From the NCBI GenBank assembly GCA_017510065.1, contig JAFWOB010000086.1:1-64000 (forward strand): DNA of 64,000 nt, written 5' to 3'. The notes under the pieces were generated by a model. The model did not search any database. It was not told the origin of the DNA and saw only the letters and a program-made list of their open reading frames with translations. Each line of letters starts with the position of its first letter. Position 1 is the first letter of the stretch. Source of the DNA: Parasporobacterium sp. (GTDB lineage Bacteria; Bacillota; Clostridia; Lachnospirales; Lachnospiraceae). Position numbers and translations under genes: made by a program. Positions 45,160 to 52,986 of this stretch are shown one piece after another.

Positions 45160-45722
45160 TCGATCTGCAGAAACTGACAGAGCAGAGCCGTATGGCAGCA
45201 ATGGAAATATGTGAGGCCTCCGGGATCAAACCGGGGCAGATCTTTGTCGTCGGATGTTCGTCCAGTGAGATACTGGGAGACCGCATCGGGACCGCAACGA
45301 ACCTGGATGTGGCGGAAGCGGTCTTTAACGGGATCTTCCCGGTTCTTAAGAAACGGGGCGTCTATCTGGCGGGACAGTGCTGTGAACATTTGAACCGGGC
45401 TCTGGTCATTCAGAGAGAGGTTCTGGAACGCTATGACTTTGAGCAGGTAAATGCGGTGCCGCAGCCCAACCATGCGGGAGGAGCCTTTGCCACGATCTGT
45501 TACAGAAGGATGACGGACCCGGTGGTGACGGAGAGCATCTGCGCACGGGCAGCTGCCGGGATCGATATCGGCGGCACCATGATCGGCATGCACATCCAGC
45601 CGACGGTAGTTCCGCTGAGGATCTCCCTGCGAAAGATCGGAGAGGCACCGATCATCTGCGCCAGAAGAAGGCCGCGTTATATCGGCGGTGCCAGGGCGGT
45701 TTATGATGAATCATTGATGTAA
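45156..45722 (+). CDS. YwlG/TIGR01440 family protein (UPF0340)
   Basis: A 188-residue conserved protein of unknown function, widespread in Firmicutes. Typical blocks are FVVGCSSSEILGDRIGTATN near residue 30, GVYLAGQCCEHLNRALVIQRE and PQPNHAGGAFATICYRRM, with IDIGGTMIGMH near the end. It overlaps the radical SAM stop by 4 nt and is the last gene of this run, before a strong terminator. In other genomes it usually sits near pyrimidine or glycine metabolism genes; its link to the SPASM gene is not explained. Confidence 0.9.
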   Translation: MIDLQKLTEQSRMAAMEICEASGIKPGQIFVVGCSSSEILGDRIGTATNLDVAEAVFNGIFPVLKKRGVYLAGQCCEHLNRALVIQREVLERYDFEQVNAVPQPNHAGGAFATICYRRMTDPVVTESICARAAAGIDIGGTMIGMHIQPTVVPLRISLRKIGEAPIICARRRPRYIGGARAVYDESLM

Positions 45723-45738
45723 GGGGAAATGATCCTTT

Positions 45739-45782
45739 CGGGGGGATATTTTCCTGTAATGGGAAAATACCCCCCTTTGTTT
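45739..45782 (+). terminator. Strong terminator after the YwlG-like gene
   Basis: GGGGGGATATTTTCC (45740-45754) pairs with GGGAAAATACCCCCC (45761-45775) with one unpaired base, followed by a T-rich tract. A TATAAT at 45821-45826 downstream is a likely -10 for the next gene. Confidence 0.85.
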
Positions 45783-45892
45783 TGTAAAAGAAATAATTTT
45801 TCTGCTTGGCTGGAAGGCTTTATAATGACCGGTAGAGAAATGGTTATCAAAAGCTTGAACCAAATACACAAGCAGAAAAGGAGCATGGAACA

Positions 45893-46318
45893 ATGAGTTA
45901 TGATTACAGAAAAGAATACCTGGAAGCAATGGATGCCGGGAACCGTGCCCTGGACAGCCTCAGAAGTGCCAGAGCATGCCTGGACAGCGCCAGAAACTGG
46001 GGTATTTTTGATATGCTGGGCGGAGGATTGTTATCCGGCCTTATGAAAAGATCGAAGGTGAATGATGCGCAGGACCTGATGAACAGGGCAAAGGAGGATC
46101 TCCGGGTATTTGCCAGGGAACTGGAAGATGTCCAGATGTCCGGCCAGCTGGAGATCGAGATCAATGACTTCATCGGATTTGCAGATCTTCTCTGGGATAA
46201 TTTTCTGATCGACTGGATGATGCAGGACCGCATCAACAATGCCAGAAGGCAGCTGGATGAAGTGATTGGAAGAGTCGAACGCATTATGAACCGCATGCAG
46301 AGCGAAAGGAGAGTATGA
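45893..46318 (+). CDS. Small helical protein of unknown function
   Basis: A 141-residue, mostly alpha-helical protein. It begins MSYDYRKEYLEAMDAGNRAL, has a glycine-rich turn DMLGGGLLSGLMKRSKVNDA near residue 43, and ends with long amphipathic helices. No signal peptide, and only a weakly hydrophobic stretch, FADLLWDNFLIDWMM. I do not recognise a family with certainty. It has its own likely promoter (TATAAT 45821-45826) and AAAAGGAGC before the start. A convergent 31-residue ORF lies just downstream. Confidence 0.75.
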   Translation: MSYDYRKEYLEAMDAGNRALDSLRSARACLDSARNWGIFDMLGGGLLSGLMKRSKVNDAQDLMNRAKEDLRVFARELEDVQMSGQLEIEINDFIGFADLLWDNFLIDWMMQDRINNARRQLDEVIGRVERIMNRMQSERRV

Positions 46319-46352
46319 CAGGCGGCCCCGTCTGGGGAAATCCCAATGGAAA

Positions 46353-46448
46353 TCATTTCCATACAGTAAATATGAGATCGAGGATTGCAAAGAGAAACTC
46401 CAGGACATCGCCTGCGAAGTTCAGTATATTTTTTTTACGGGGTTTCAT
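46353..46448 (-). CDS. 31-residue small hydrophobic peptide ORF
   Basis: A short ORF on the minus strand, with a well-placed AAAGGAG 7 nt before ATG. The peptide starts with a basic MKPRKKN, continues ILNFAGDVLEFLFAILDLIF, and ends TVWK. It has the look of a small membrane or amphipathic peptide. It lies in the gap between two + genes, convergent with the 141-residue gene. No family is recognised. Its reality rests on the RBS and composition. Confidence 0.5.
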   Translation of the reverse strand: MKPRKKNILNFAGDVLEFLFAILDLIFTVWK

Positions 46449-46522
46449 CTTATAACTCCTTTCTTCCTTTACTGATTTAGTACGGGTTTCGGGAAAGAAA
46501 CTACACAATGAGGTTACCGTAT

Positions 46523-47050
46523 ATGAATACTATGCATCTTATACCGACAGAAGATTTTGAGCTGGTAAAGAAAACGTATATTGATGTGATCGATCATACT
46601 CCGGGAATAGACCGGCATGCCCGCTGGGTTTACGGAAAACATCCGGACGATAAACTTCTTAAAACGTATATTGACAATGGGGAGATGTATATCTTCACGG
46701 ACCACCAGGAAGTATTCGGACTGGTTGCGCTTGTTATGCATCAGGATAAGGCTTATGAGACAGTTTCCTGGGAAGTAAACGCTTCCAATGACCAGGTGGC
46801 AACGCTGCGTCTGCTTACGATCTGTCCGAAATACCGCGGGCAGTCCCTGGGAAACAGACTGCTGGATGAAACCATTAAGATCGCTGCGGAAAACGGGAAG
46901 AAAGCACTTCGGCTTGACACCCTGCTCTCCAACACCCCTGCACAGCACATGTATGAGAAGGCAGGCTTTTCCTGCAGAGGAACGCAGCATTTATTTGAGG
47001 AAAGCCTGGGGTGGACGGATTTTGTGTTTTATGAGAAAACGCTGGAATAG
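46523..47050 (+). CDS. GNAT family N-acetyltransferase
   Basis: A 175-residue acetyltransferase. The acetyl-CoA signature is TICPKYRGQSLGNRLLDETI near residue 100, with RLDTLLSNTPAQHMYEKAGF after it and FVFYEKTL at the end, all typical of the GNAT fold. I prefer ATG 46523 (MNTMHLIPTEDF), as GAGG lies 9 nt upstream; an ATG at 46508 has no RBS. Substrate unknown. The palindrome array begins 34 bp after its stop. Confidence 0.82.
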   Translation: MNTMHLIPTEDFELVKKTYIDVIDHTPGIDRHARWVYGKHPDDKLLKTYIDNGEMYIFTDHQEVFGLVALVMHQDKAYETVSWEVNASNDQVATLRLLTICPKYRGQSLGNRLLDETIKIAAENGKKALRLDTLLSNTPAQHMYEKAGFSCRGTQHLFEESLGWTDFVFYEKTLE

Positions 47051-47083
47051 CAGCAACTTCAATTTCGCCGTTTGCCTGGATTG

Positions 47084-47388
47084 AGAACGCGTGGTGTTCT
47101 CTAAATCCATATTCTTTAATTTAGAGAATACAAAATATTCTTGTATGGCCGATTTTCAAAATTAAAGAACAGGGCAAGTATTCTCAAATCCCGGGTTTGC
47201 CCCAAAAAAGAATAAAAAGTGTACTCATATTGGCATATTTCGGAATTAAAGAATACATGAGTAGTTCTCGAATTTTAGAATTGCTAAAATAAAGAACACT
47301 TTGTATTCTCAAAAATCTATAATTGCCGAATTGAGAACACATCGTGTTCTTGGAAATCAAAAACAGTCAAAAAAAGAACACTGGCCGG
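47084..47388. repeat. Palindrome array, copy 3 (eight units)
   Basis: Units lie at 47084-47100, 47125-47141, 47166-47184, 47209-47225, 47250-47268, 47293-47309, 47334-47350, with a left half-unit from 47375. Sizes run 17, 17, 19, 17, 19, 17, 17 and spacers are 24 bp. Copy 2 has the same order 17, 17, 19, 17, 19, 17 with similar spacers, for example CATATGGGCATTTTCC against CATATTGGCATATTTC. Unit 47293 is identical to 23084. A strong terminator follows at 47404. Confidence 0.9.
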
Positions 47389-47403
47389 ATTCCCGCCGGA
47401 CTG

Positions 47404-47429
47404 AAAACACCTCTTCGGAGGTGTTTTTT
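47404..47429 (+). terminator. Rho-independent terminator closing array copy 3
   Basis: AAAACACCTC and GAGGTGTTTT form a 10-bp stem on a TTCG tetraloop, with T to 47429. It lies between the array and the promoter of the surface-protein gene, so any transcript through the array would stop here. Confidence 0.9.
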
Positions 47430-47456
47430 CGCGGCAGAAACTATATTTTGAAGTTG

Positions 47457-47484
47457 TTGAAACCGGTGTAATCTGATATATATA
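47457..47484 (+). promoter_or_regulatory. Promoter of the surface-protein gene
   Basis: TTGAAA (47457-47462) and TATATA (47479-47484) are 16 bp apart and lie about 75 bp before the start codon. AAAGGA precedes the ATG. Confidence 0.5.
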
Positions 47485-47560
47485 AGCATTGGCTAATCCT
47501 TTTTGCAGAATAGAAAAGTATCTTTGAAATTTCCAATACGTTATTTTGAAAGGATAGTAC

Positions 47561-50500
47561 ATGAGAAAGACACTGAAGCAAAGAACGAAAAATACAGGAT
47601 ACAGGATCCTTACAACAACGATGATCGCAGGGATGACGATCACATCCATTGCTGCACCGGCGATGGCGGCGGAGTCCATGCCGATCACGGATGAAGCAGT
47701 CGAGACTATAGATGCGCTTAATACCGGAACGGTAGAGGAGACTTCTCAGGCTCTGACAGAAGCGCAAGCCAATTACAACCAGGCCAGCACGGATCTGGCC
47801 AGTGCGCAGGCGGAATACGACGCCGCCGTGGCGAACCAGGCGGCAGCCCAGACCGCATATGACAACGCCATTGAGGATGCGCAGGCAGCTTTTGATGCAG
47901 CAAGGCAGGAAGCCGCTGCAGCAGACGCACAGGCGCAGACTGCCCTGGAAGCTGCTCAGACAGGAGCTGCAACAGCTGAAAATGCCATGAATGGTGCACA
48001 GGCAAATGCGGAGACTGCGCAAGCCAATGCAAATACTGCTCAGGCAGCTTACGACCAGGCTGTGGCAGACTGCCCGGTGACGCAGGAAGACATCGATGCG
48101 GCGCAGGCGCAGCATCAGGCGGACCTGACGGATCTGGACGCCAAGGAAGACGCCATGGAAGCGTACGATCCTCTGATTGAGAATAAAGAAAACGAAGTGG
48201 CGGATCTGACAGCTGCCGCACAGACAGCCGAAACCAATGAAGCCGCCGCACAGGAAAACTACGACAATGCTGCAGCTGCCGTGACACAGGCGCAGGCAGA
48301 TGTTGATGCAGCAGACGCCGCAATTTTGTCGAACCTGAACGAACAGGAGCAGGCCCGGACAGCGATTGTAACAGCGGAAGCGGACGTAGCTGCAGCACAG
48401 CAGGATAAGGACACTGCAGACGCGGAAGCAGAAGCTGCATCACAGATCGTGGATAGTGCACAGACGGTTGCGGATACAGCACAGGGCATCTATGATGACG
48501 CGGAAGCAGATCAGACAGTCAAACAGGAAGCTGCTGATGAAGCTGCCGCCGGGCAGCAGGCAGCAGAGGAAGCGGAAGCCGCCGCACAGGGAGTTCTGAC
48601 ACAGTCCGAGCAGGAAGCCGCTGCTGCGGCTACAGCTCTGGAAGAGGCGCAACAGGCCCAGGCAGATGCAGAGAATGCGCTGACAGAGGCCCAGACGAAT
48701 AAGGAAGCGGCAGACAATGCCGTCATTGAAGCGGAGGGCACTCTCACAGCCGCGCAGGCAGCAGCCAATGCGGAAGTAGATGATCAGGTAGCTCAGGCAG
48801 ATCTCGCCATCGTGGCAAACCAGGAAGCTTTGTCCCAGGCCCAGACAGCACTGGAGAATGTGCAGGCTAACTACGACCTGGGTTCTCTCGGATTCGTAAA
48901 CTGGATGCTTCAGAAAGACGGTCTGACACAATTGCAGATACAAGACCTGCAGGCAGCAAAGGCTTTGCTGGAAAGCGCATCACAGACAAGTTTTGATGTA
49001 TATGCAGATTATCAGGGATCCTATGGAGCAACTTTGCCGGAAGAACGGAACAACATGGTTATTGTAACCAGCGACGTAAAAGATGCTTCCAACCTTGAGA
49101 ATGTAAAGAAAGCTATGGTAGTAATGGAGGATATCAACAATCTGCGTGCAGAGGACGATAATTTTTCTTACTTCTCCTATAATCCGGCGGGCACCAACTT
49201 CTATTTTATGGCAGCAGCTCAGAATGCGGCAATGAAAGGTGCAAAGCTCCACAACCATTCCGAAATGGACGATGATGTATACTGTGAAAACCTTGCATGG
49301 GGATACAGCAAGCCCAATAGAGGATGGTATACTTCGGAAAAAGCAATCTTTGATCAGTACAAAGAAGAATTAGGCTATACTGAGATCACAACGGATGATC
49401 AGGTTTCCGAAATCGAATACCTGGCATATCAGAACGGGAAGATCGTTGGACACTACACAAATCTTTTTTACAGCCAGAACCAGGTCATGGGTGTCGGATA
49501 TACCAACTACGCTAACACATGGAGTTATAATGCGGCCAGTGAGGCAAGTGTCAAAAGGAATACATCATCCCATCAGGGGAAACACGTCTATACACTGGCT
49601 GAGTTCCAAGCACTTTTGGACGAATATTACGCAACCGTGGACAGGAGCGCATGCGAGGAGACTGTAGCAGGAGCTCAGGCAGCCCTTGACCAGGCAACTC
49701 AGAACAAGGCTGATATTGAAGCTGGCAGAGATGATTATGTCGCAAACGCAACCCAGACAGAAGCAGAAAATCTGGCACAGCAGCAGGCAGCTGCAGCGAC
49801 AGCCGGTGAGGCGGTCACTAACGCACAGGCAGCTGTAACTGAGAAGACGGAAGCGGCATCACAGGCAGCACAGGAAAAAGATGCTGCGGACAGTTCTGTG
49901 TCACAGGCACAGGAAACACTGACCCAGGCGCAGGCGGATACCGCAGCGGCCACACAGTTGAGTGCGGAAACACAGGCAGCCCTGGAAGAAGCAATCGCCA
50001 ATGTAGCGGCAGCAAAAGAAGACCTGGATGTCGCCAATGCGGATTTGGAAGCCGCACAGGCGGTACTTGAGGAGAAGAATCAGGCTGTGGATGCGGCACA
50101 GGCTGCACTGGATGCTGCTAACGAAACATTGGATGCCGCTAATGAGTACTTGGAGGAATTGAGCTCAGACGAGACGCAGCAGGTCCTGACGGATGCGAAA
50201 GACGCGGCACAGGCTGCTTTGGACACCGCCATCAGTGACAAAGACGCTTATGCGCAGGCACTGGCTCAAGCACAGCAGGCGGTATCCGATGCGCAGCAGG
50301 CTGTAGAGACGGCAGAGTCTGAACTGGCGACGTTAAAGACAGAACAGCAGGCGGCTGCGGAGGATTTTCTGGCGGCACAGGAAACTGCAGCGCAGAGCGA
50401 AAGCGCATTGAATGACCTGGTCCAGGCTTACGCGCCGGTAGTTGCTGCGGCAACGGCGAATGAACAGGCGCAGCAGGAGCTTCAGGGAGCACAGAACAGC

Positions 50501-51595
50501 CTGACCACTGCCACACAAGCGTACAATGAGGCGCAGCAGGAACTGGAAAATGCGCAGGCTGGAAAAGAGGCAGCAGCAGACAAACTGGCAAGGGCAGTGG
50601 CGCTTAGCATGGCGGATGCCCTGGAGAACCAGATCGAAGATGCGGATTTCGAGTACCTGAACCAGTATATCAGTGAATTAAGCGCAAAGATCAATGCATT
50701 GGAAACGTCAGATGCGGCAGTGTCCTCCTGGGTTGCCCAGGTCGCGGAATTCACTGCTTTGAAAAACCAGGCGTATGCGGATTATCTGGCGGCACTGGCA
50801 GAATATGAACTGGCCGTTCATGAAGCATATGTCAATGCGCTTATAAAAGTAGAAGCCAAAGAGCCTACCTATGACGAGGAAGGAAATACGGAATACTGGT
50901 ATTCCGAATCCGATGGAAAATACTATGCCGATGCGGGAGCCGTGACAGAGATTACGAAGGAAGACGTCGTCCTTGAAAAACTGATACGAACCGGCTGGCA
51001 TAAGATCGATGGAGCCTGGTTCTATTACAACACAGAGGGGACAGCTACCACCGGCTGGCAAAAGGTCGGAGGCAAATGGTACTATATGGATGCCGCAGGT
51101 GCCATGCAGACCGGTTGGGTAAAAACCGGTGGAAAATGGTATTATCTGGGATCCAATGGCGTAATGAGGACCGGCCTGCAGGAGATCGGCGGCAAATCCT
51201 ATTATCTGGGGACCAATGGCGTGATGCGGACGGGCTGGGTCACAATCGACAGCCGGCAGTATTATCTGAACAGCAGCGGTGTAATGCAGACCGGCTGGGT
51301 GAAACTCGATGGAAACTGGTATTATCTTGGTGACGGCGGCGCGATGCAGACCGGTTGGGTCAAAAGCGGCGGTAAATGGTATCACATGAGATCCGATGGT
51401 ATCATGCAGACCGGCTGGGTGAAGATCGGCACGAAATGGTACTATATGAACAGCAGCGGCGTCATGCAGACCGGCTGGAAGCAGATCAGCAACAAGTGGT
51501 ATTATTTCACGGAAAGCGGGGCCATGGTTACCGGAACCAGAACAATAGACGGAAAAGAGTACACATTCAATACGTCCGGGGCGTTGATGGGATAA
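47561..51595 (+). CDS. Choline-binding-type surface protein with Ala-rich coiled coils and CAP domain
   Basis: A 1344-residue secreted wall protein. Signal peptide residues 1-37 (ending APAMA). Residues about 55-480 and 700-1090 are Ala/Gln/Glu-rich coiled coils with repeated AQAALE..A patterns. Between them, about 490-695, is a CAP/SCP domain with AENLAWGYS-like CENLAWGYSKPNRGW and GHYTNLFY. A short EPTYDEEGNTEYWY module precedes the C-terminal nine or so GW-type cell-wall-binding repeats (GKWYYMDAAGAMQTGWVK), which should bind choline or teichoic acid. No LPXTG. The protein probably projects from the wall for adhesion or cell-surface interaction. Confidence 0.92.
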   Translation: MRKTLKQRTKNTGYRILTTTMIAGMTITSIAAPAMAAESMPITDEAVETIDALNTGTVEETSQALTEAQANYNQASTDLASAQAEYDAAVANQAAAQTAYDNAIEDAQAAFDAARQEAAAADAQAQTALEAAQTGAATAENAMNGAQANAETAQANANTAQAAYDQAVADCPVTQEDIDAAQAQHQADLTDLDAKEDAMEAYDPLIENKENEVADLTAAAQTAETNEAAAQENYDNAAAAVTQAQADVDAADAAILSNLNEQEQARTAIVTAEADVAAAQQDKDTADAEAEAASQIVDSAQTVADTAQGIYDDAEADQTVKQEAADEAAAGQQAAEEAEAAAQGVLTQSEQEAAAAATALEEAQQAQADAENALTEAQTNKEAADNAVIEAEGTLTAAQAAANAEVDDQVAQADLAIVANQEALSQAQTALENVQANYDLGSLGFVNWMLQKDGLTQLQIQDLQAAKALLESASQTSFDVYADYQGSYGATLPEERNNMVIVTSDVKDASNLENVKKAMVVMEDINNLRAEDDNFSYFSYNPAGTNFYFMAAAQNAAMKGAKLHNHSEMDDDVYCENLAWGYSKPNRGWYTSEKAIFDQYKEELGYTEITTDDQVSEIEYLAYQNGKIVGHYTNLFYSQNQVMGVGYTNYANTWSYNAASEASVKRNTSSHQGKHVYTLAEFQALLDEYYATVDRSACEETVAGAQAALDQATQNKADIEAGRDDYVANATQTEAENLAQQQAAAATAGEAVTNAQAAVTEKTEAASQAAQEKDAADSSVSQAQETLTQAQADTAAATQLSAETQAALEEAIANVAAAKEDLDVANADLEAAQAVLEEKNQAVDAAQAALDAANETLDAANEYLEELSSDETQQVLTDAKDAAQAALDTAISDKDAYAQALAQAQQAVSDAQQAVETAESELATLKTEQQAAAEDFLAAQETAAQSESALNDLVQAYAPVVAAATANEQAQQELQGAQNSLTTATQAYNEAQQELENAQAGKEAAADKLARAVALSMADALENQIEDADFEYLNQYISELSAKINALETSDAAVSSWVAQVAEFTALKNQAYADYLAALAEYELAVHEAYVNALIKVEAKEPTYDEEGNTEYWYSESDGKYYADAGAVTEITKEDVVLEKLIRTGWHKIDGAWFYYNTEGTATTGWQKVGGKWYYMDAAGAMQTGWVKTGGKWYYLGSNGVMRTGLQEIGGKSYYLGTNGVMRTGWVTIDSRQYYLNSSGVMQTGWVKLDGNWYYLGDGGAMQTGWVKSGGKWYHMRSDGIMQTGWVKIGTKWYYMNSSGVMQTGWKQISNKWYYFTESGAMVTGTRTIDGKEYTFNTSGALMG

Positions 51596-51610
51596 TAAGG
51601 TTTATGAGAT

Positions 51611-51635
51611 AAGCGGCCTGCTTTGCAGGCCGCTT
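51611..51635 (+). terminator. GC-rich hairpin after the surface-protein gene
   Basis: AAGCGGCCTGC (51611-51621) and GCAGGCCGCTT (51625-51635) form a perfect 11-bp stem with a 3-nt loop. No T run follows, so it may be an RNA-stabilising hairpin more than a terminator. Confidence 0.6.
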
Positions 51636-51640
51636 GACGT

Positions 51641-51779
51641 TTGAGCGAAAGGAGGACATTCGGCTCGCGTAAACGCTCTCCTCATGTCCGTTTCCGGACC
51701 ATTCTTTCATAAAAAAACAGTTGCTCATGCAAGCATGGCAACTGTTTTTCCACGAAAGAACGCTCCTCCTTTCGCTCAA
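51641..51779. repeat. 16-bp inverted repeat pair abutting tRNA-Thr
   Basis: TTGAGCGAAAGGAGGA (51641-51656) is repeated in exact inverse orientation at 51764-51779, with 107 bp between. The right copy directly touches the tRNA-Thr 3' end. The interior holds a terminator (51711-51749) and a GTCCG-GAAA-CGGAC tetraloop hairpin. It could be a small MITE-like element or the matched ends of two divergent transcripts; no target-site duplication is visible. Confidence 0.7.
51711..51749. terminator. Bidirectional terminator between surface-protein gene and tRNA-Thr
   Basis: AAAAAAACAGTTGC (51711-51724) pairs with GCAACTGTTTTT (51738-51749). It can end the + transcript of the surface protein and the - transcript of the tRNA. 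Confidence 0.88.
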
Positions 51780-51852
51780 GCTACTGGCGGAATTCGAATC
51801 CGCGACCTCGTCATTACCAATGACGCGCTCGTACCGGCTGAGCTACAGTAGC
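51779..51852 (-). tRNA. tRNA-Thr (anticodon GGT)
   Basis: Read on the minus strand: acceptor stem GCTACTG with CAGTAGC, D arm GCTC...GAGC, anticodon stem CGTCA/TGACG with loop TTGGTAA (anticodon GGT, reading ACC and ACT), and T arm GCGGA/TCCGC with TTCGAAT. No CCA is encoded; the discriminator base would be T. A hairpin terminator lies downstream at 51711-51749. Confidence 0.93.
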
Positions 51853-51873
51853 ATAGGACATTTGATAAAATCT

Positions 51874-51883
51874 GTGGTATAAT
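51874..51883 (+). promoter_or_regulatory. Extended -10 promoter for the PrsA-like gene
   Basis: TG followed one base later by TATAAT (51878-51883), with AGGACA 17 bp upstream as a weak -35. It lies 140 bp before the lipoprotein start. The remaining leader is AT-rich with no gene. Confidence 0.45.
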
Positions 51884-52024
51884 CCACGGGTATCTCAAAC
51901 GCGCTTATATAAAATAACATAAAACATTTTGGATTTCAACAACTTCTTTTAAATAAAAAAAGATTGAAATATGAAGCGTTTTTTTGCACAATATATAGAC
52001 AGCTTTTGAAAGGGATCCGTGGAA

Positions 52025-52984
52025 ATGAGAGGCAGGGAAGTGAGAAAAAAATGCATATCGCTGGTTGTTTCAGTGCTTATCATGGTGCTTGCCTGCGTGA
52101 TGCTCAGCGGCTGTACGGAGATCAAGGTAACGCATCCGCTTGGCAGTAATACGCTCCTGGAGATCAACAATAACAGATGTTCCATGGGGACCGGCGTTTT
52201 TGCCCTGCTGGAAGCCAAGGAGAATTACAAGGATGCGGATGACGCGCTGATCTGGACACGCAATATCGGAGATACGACACTGGCCGAATATCTGAAAAGC
52301 ACAGTGACGGATGAACTGCTCCGGTATACAGCGGCGGAAGTCATGGCTCAGTCCCTGACGGTGTTCATCGCTGAAGAGGACCGGGAAAAGGCAGAGACTG
52401 ACGCGCAGGCTCTGTTTGAGAACCTGAACAGCCGGTACAACCTTGCCCGCTACAACATTTCCTGGGAAGACGCCCTGGATCTGATGATCAAGCGGACATA
52501 CTACAACAAAGTCTATGAGAAGCTGTCTGAAAACATCAGCATGGAGATCAGCGAAGCGGATACCAAAGTGATCGAGATCAGCTATGTCTTTATCCCGTCA
52601 GAAGATGGAATTGAAACAGCTGAGAAGATGCGCAATGAAGTCCGAGGCGGCGCTGACTTTGAATCGGTCTGCAGCAACTATGGATATGTTCCGGTACAGG
52701 ACCTGATGATCATGAAAGGTACTCTGCAGGCGGCTATGGAAGAAAAGGCCTTTGCCCTTCGGGACAATGAGGTCAGCGAGATCATTGAGACCAGGGAGGG
52801 ATATTATATTATCTTCTGCCTGGAGGATTACAAAGTAGCGGAATCCCTGGCAAATAAAAACCGTATGATCGCGGATGCCAAAAAAGAACGGTTCCAGAAG
52901 GCCTATGAGGACTTTGCCCGTTATAATAAAATGAGATTTAATACATCTGCCTGGGATGAATATGACCTGACAGTGATGGAGTAA
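52025..52984 (+). CDS. PrsA/SurA-like lipoprotein (parvulin-type foldase, tentative)
   Basis: A 319-residue lipoprotein. The basic signal ends in MLSGC with lipid-carrying Cys30. The N-terminal helical part (AEYLKSTVTDELLRYTAAEVMAQ) resembles the SurA/PrsA chaperone domain. The C-terminal part (residues about 180-265; ISYVFIPSEDGIETAEKMR, GADFESVCSNYGYV) looks like a degenerate parvulin domain. ATG 52025 is chosen, because AAAGGGA fits it better than the GTG at 52019. It would fold exported proteins at the outer membrane face. The glycosyltransferase follows 2 bp later. Confidence 0.7.
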   Translation: MRGREVRKKCISLVVSVLIMVLACVMLSGCTEIKVTHPLGSNTLLEINNNRCSMGTGVFALLEAKENYKDADDALIWTRNIGDTTLAEYLKSTVTDELLRYTAAEVMAQSLTVFIAEEDREKAETDAQALFENLNSRYNLARYNISWEDALDLMIKRTYYNKVYEKLSENISMEISEADTKVIEISYVFIPSEDGIETAEKMRNEVRGGADFESVCSNYGYVPVQDLMIMKGTLQAAMEEKAFALRDNEVSEIIETREGYYIIFCLEDYKVAESLANKNRMIADAKKERFQKAYEDFARYNKMRFNTSAWDEYDLTVME

Positions 52985-52986
52985 GG

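Noticed and set aside
51567-51779. 70-codon minus-strand ORF next to tRNA-Thr
   Set aside because: It is made of the terminator and inverted-repeat sequence, so an open frame there is likely accidental.
51641-51852. Prophage or island attachment site at tRNA-Thr
   Set aside because: No integrase gene and no direct repeat of the tRNA end are present; the repeat is inverted.
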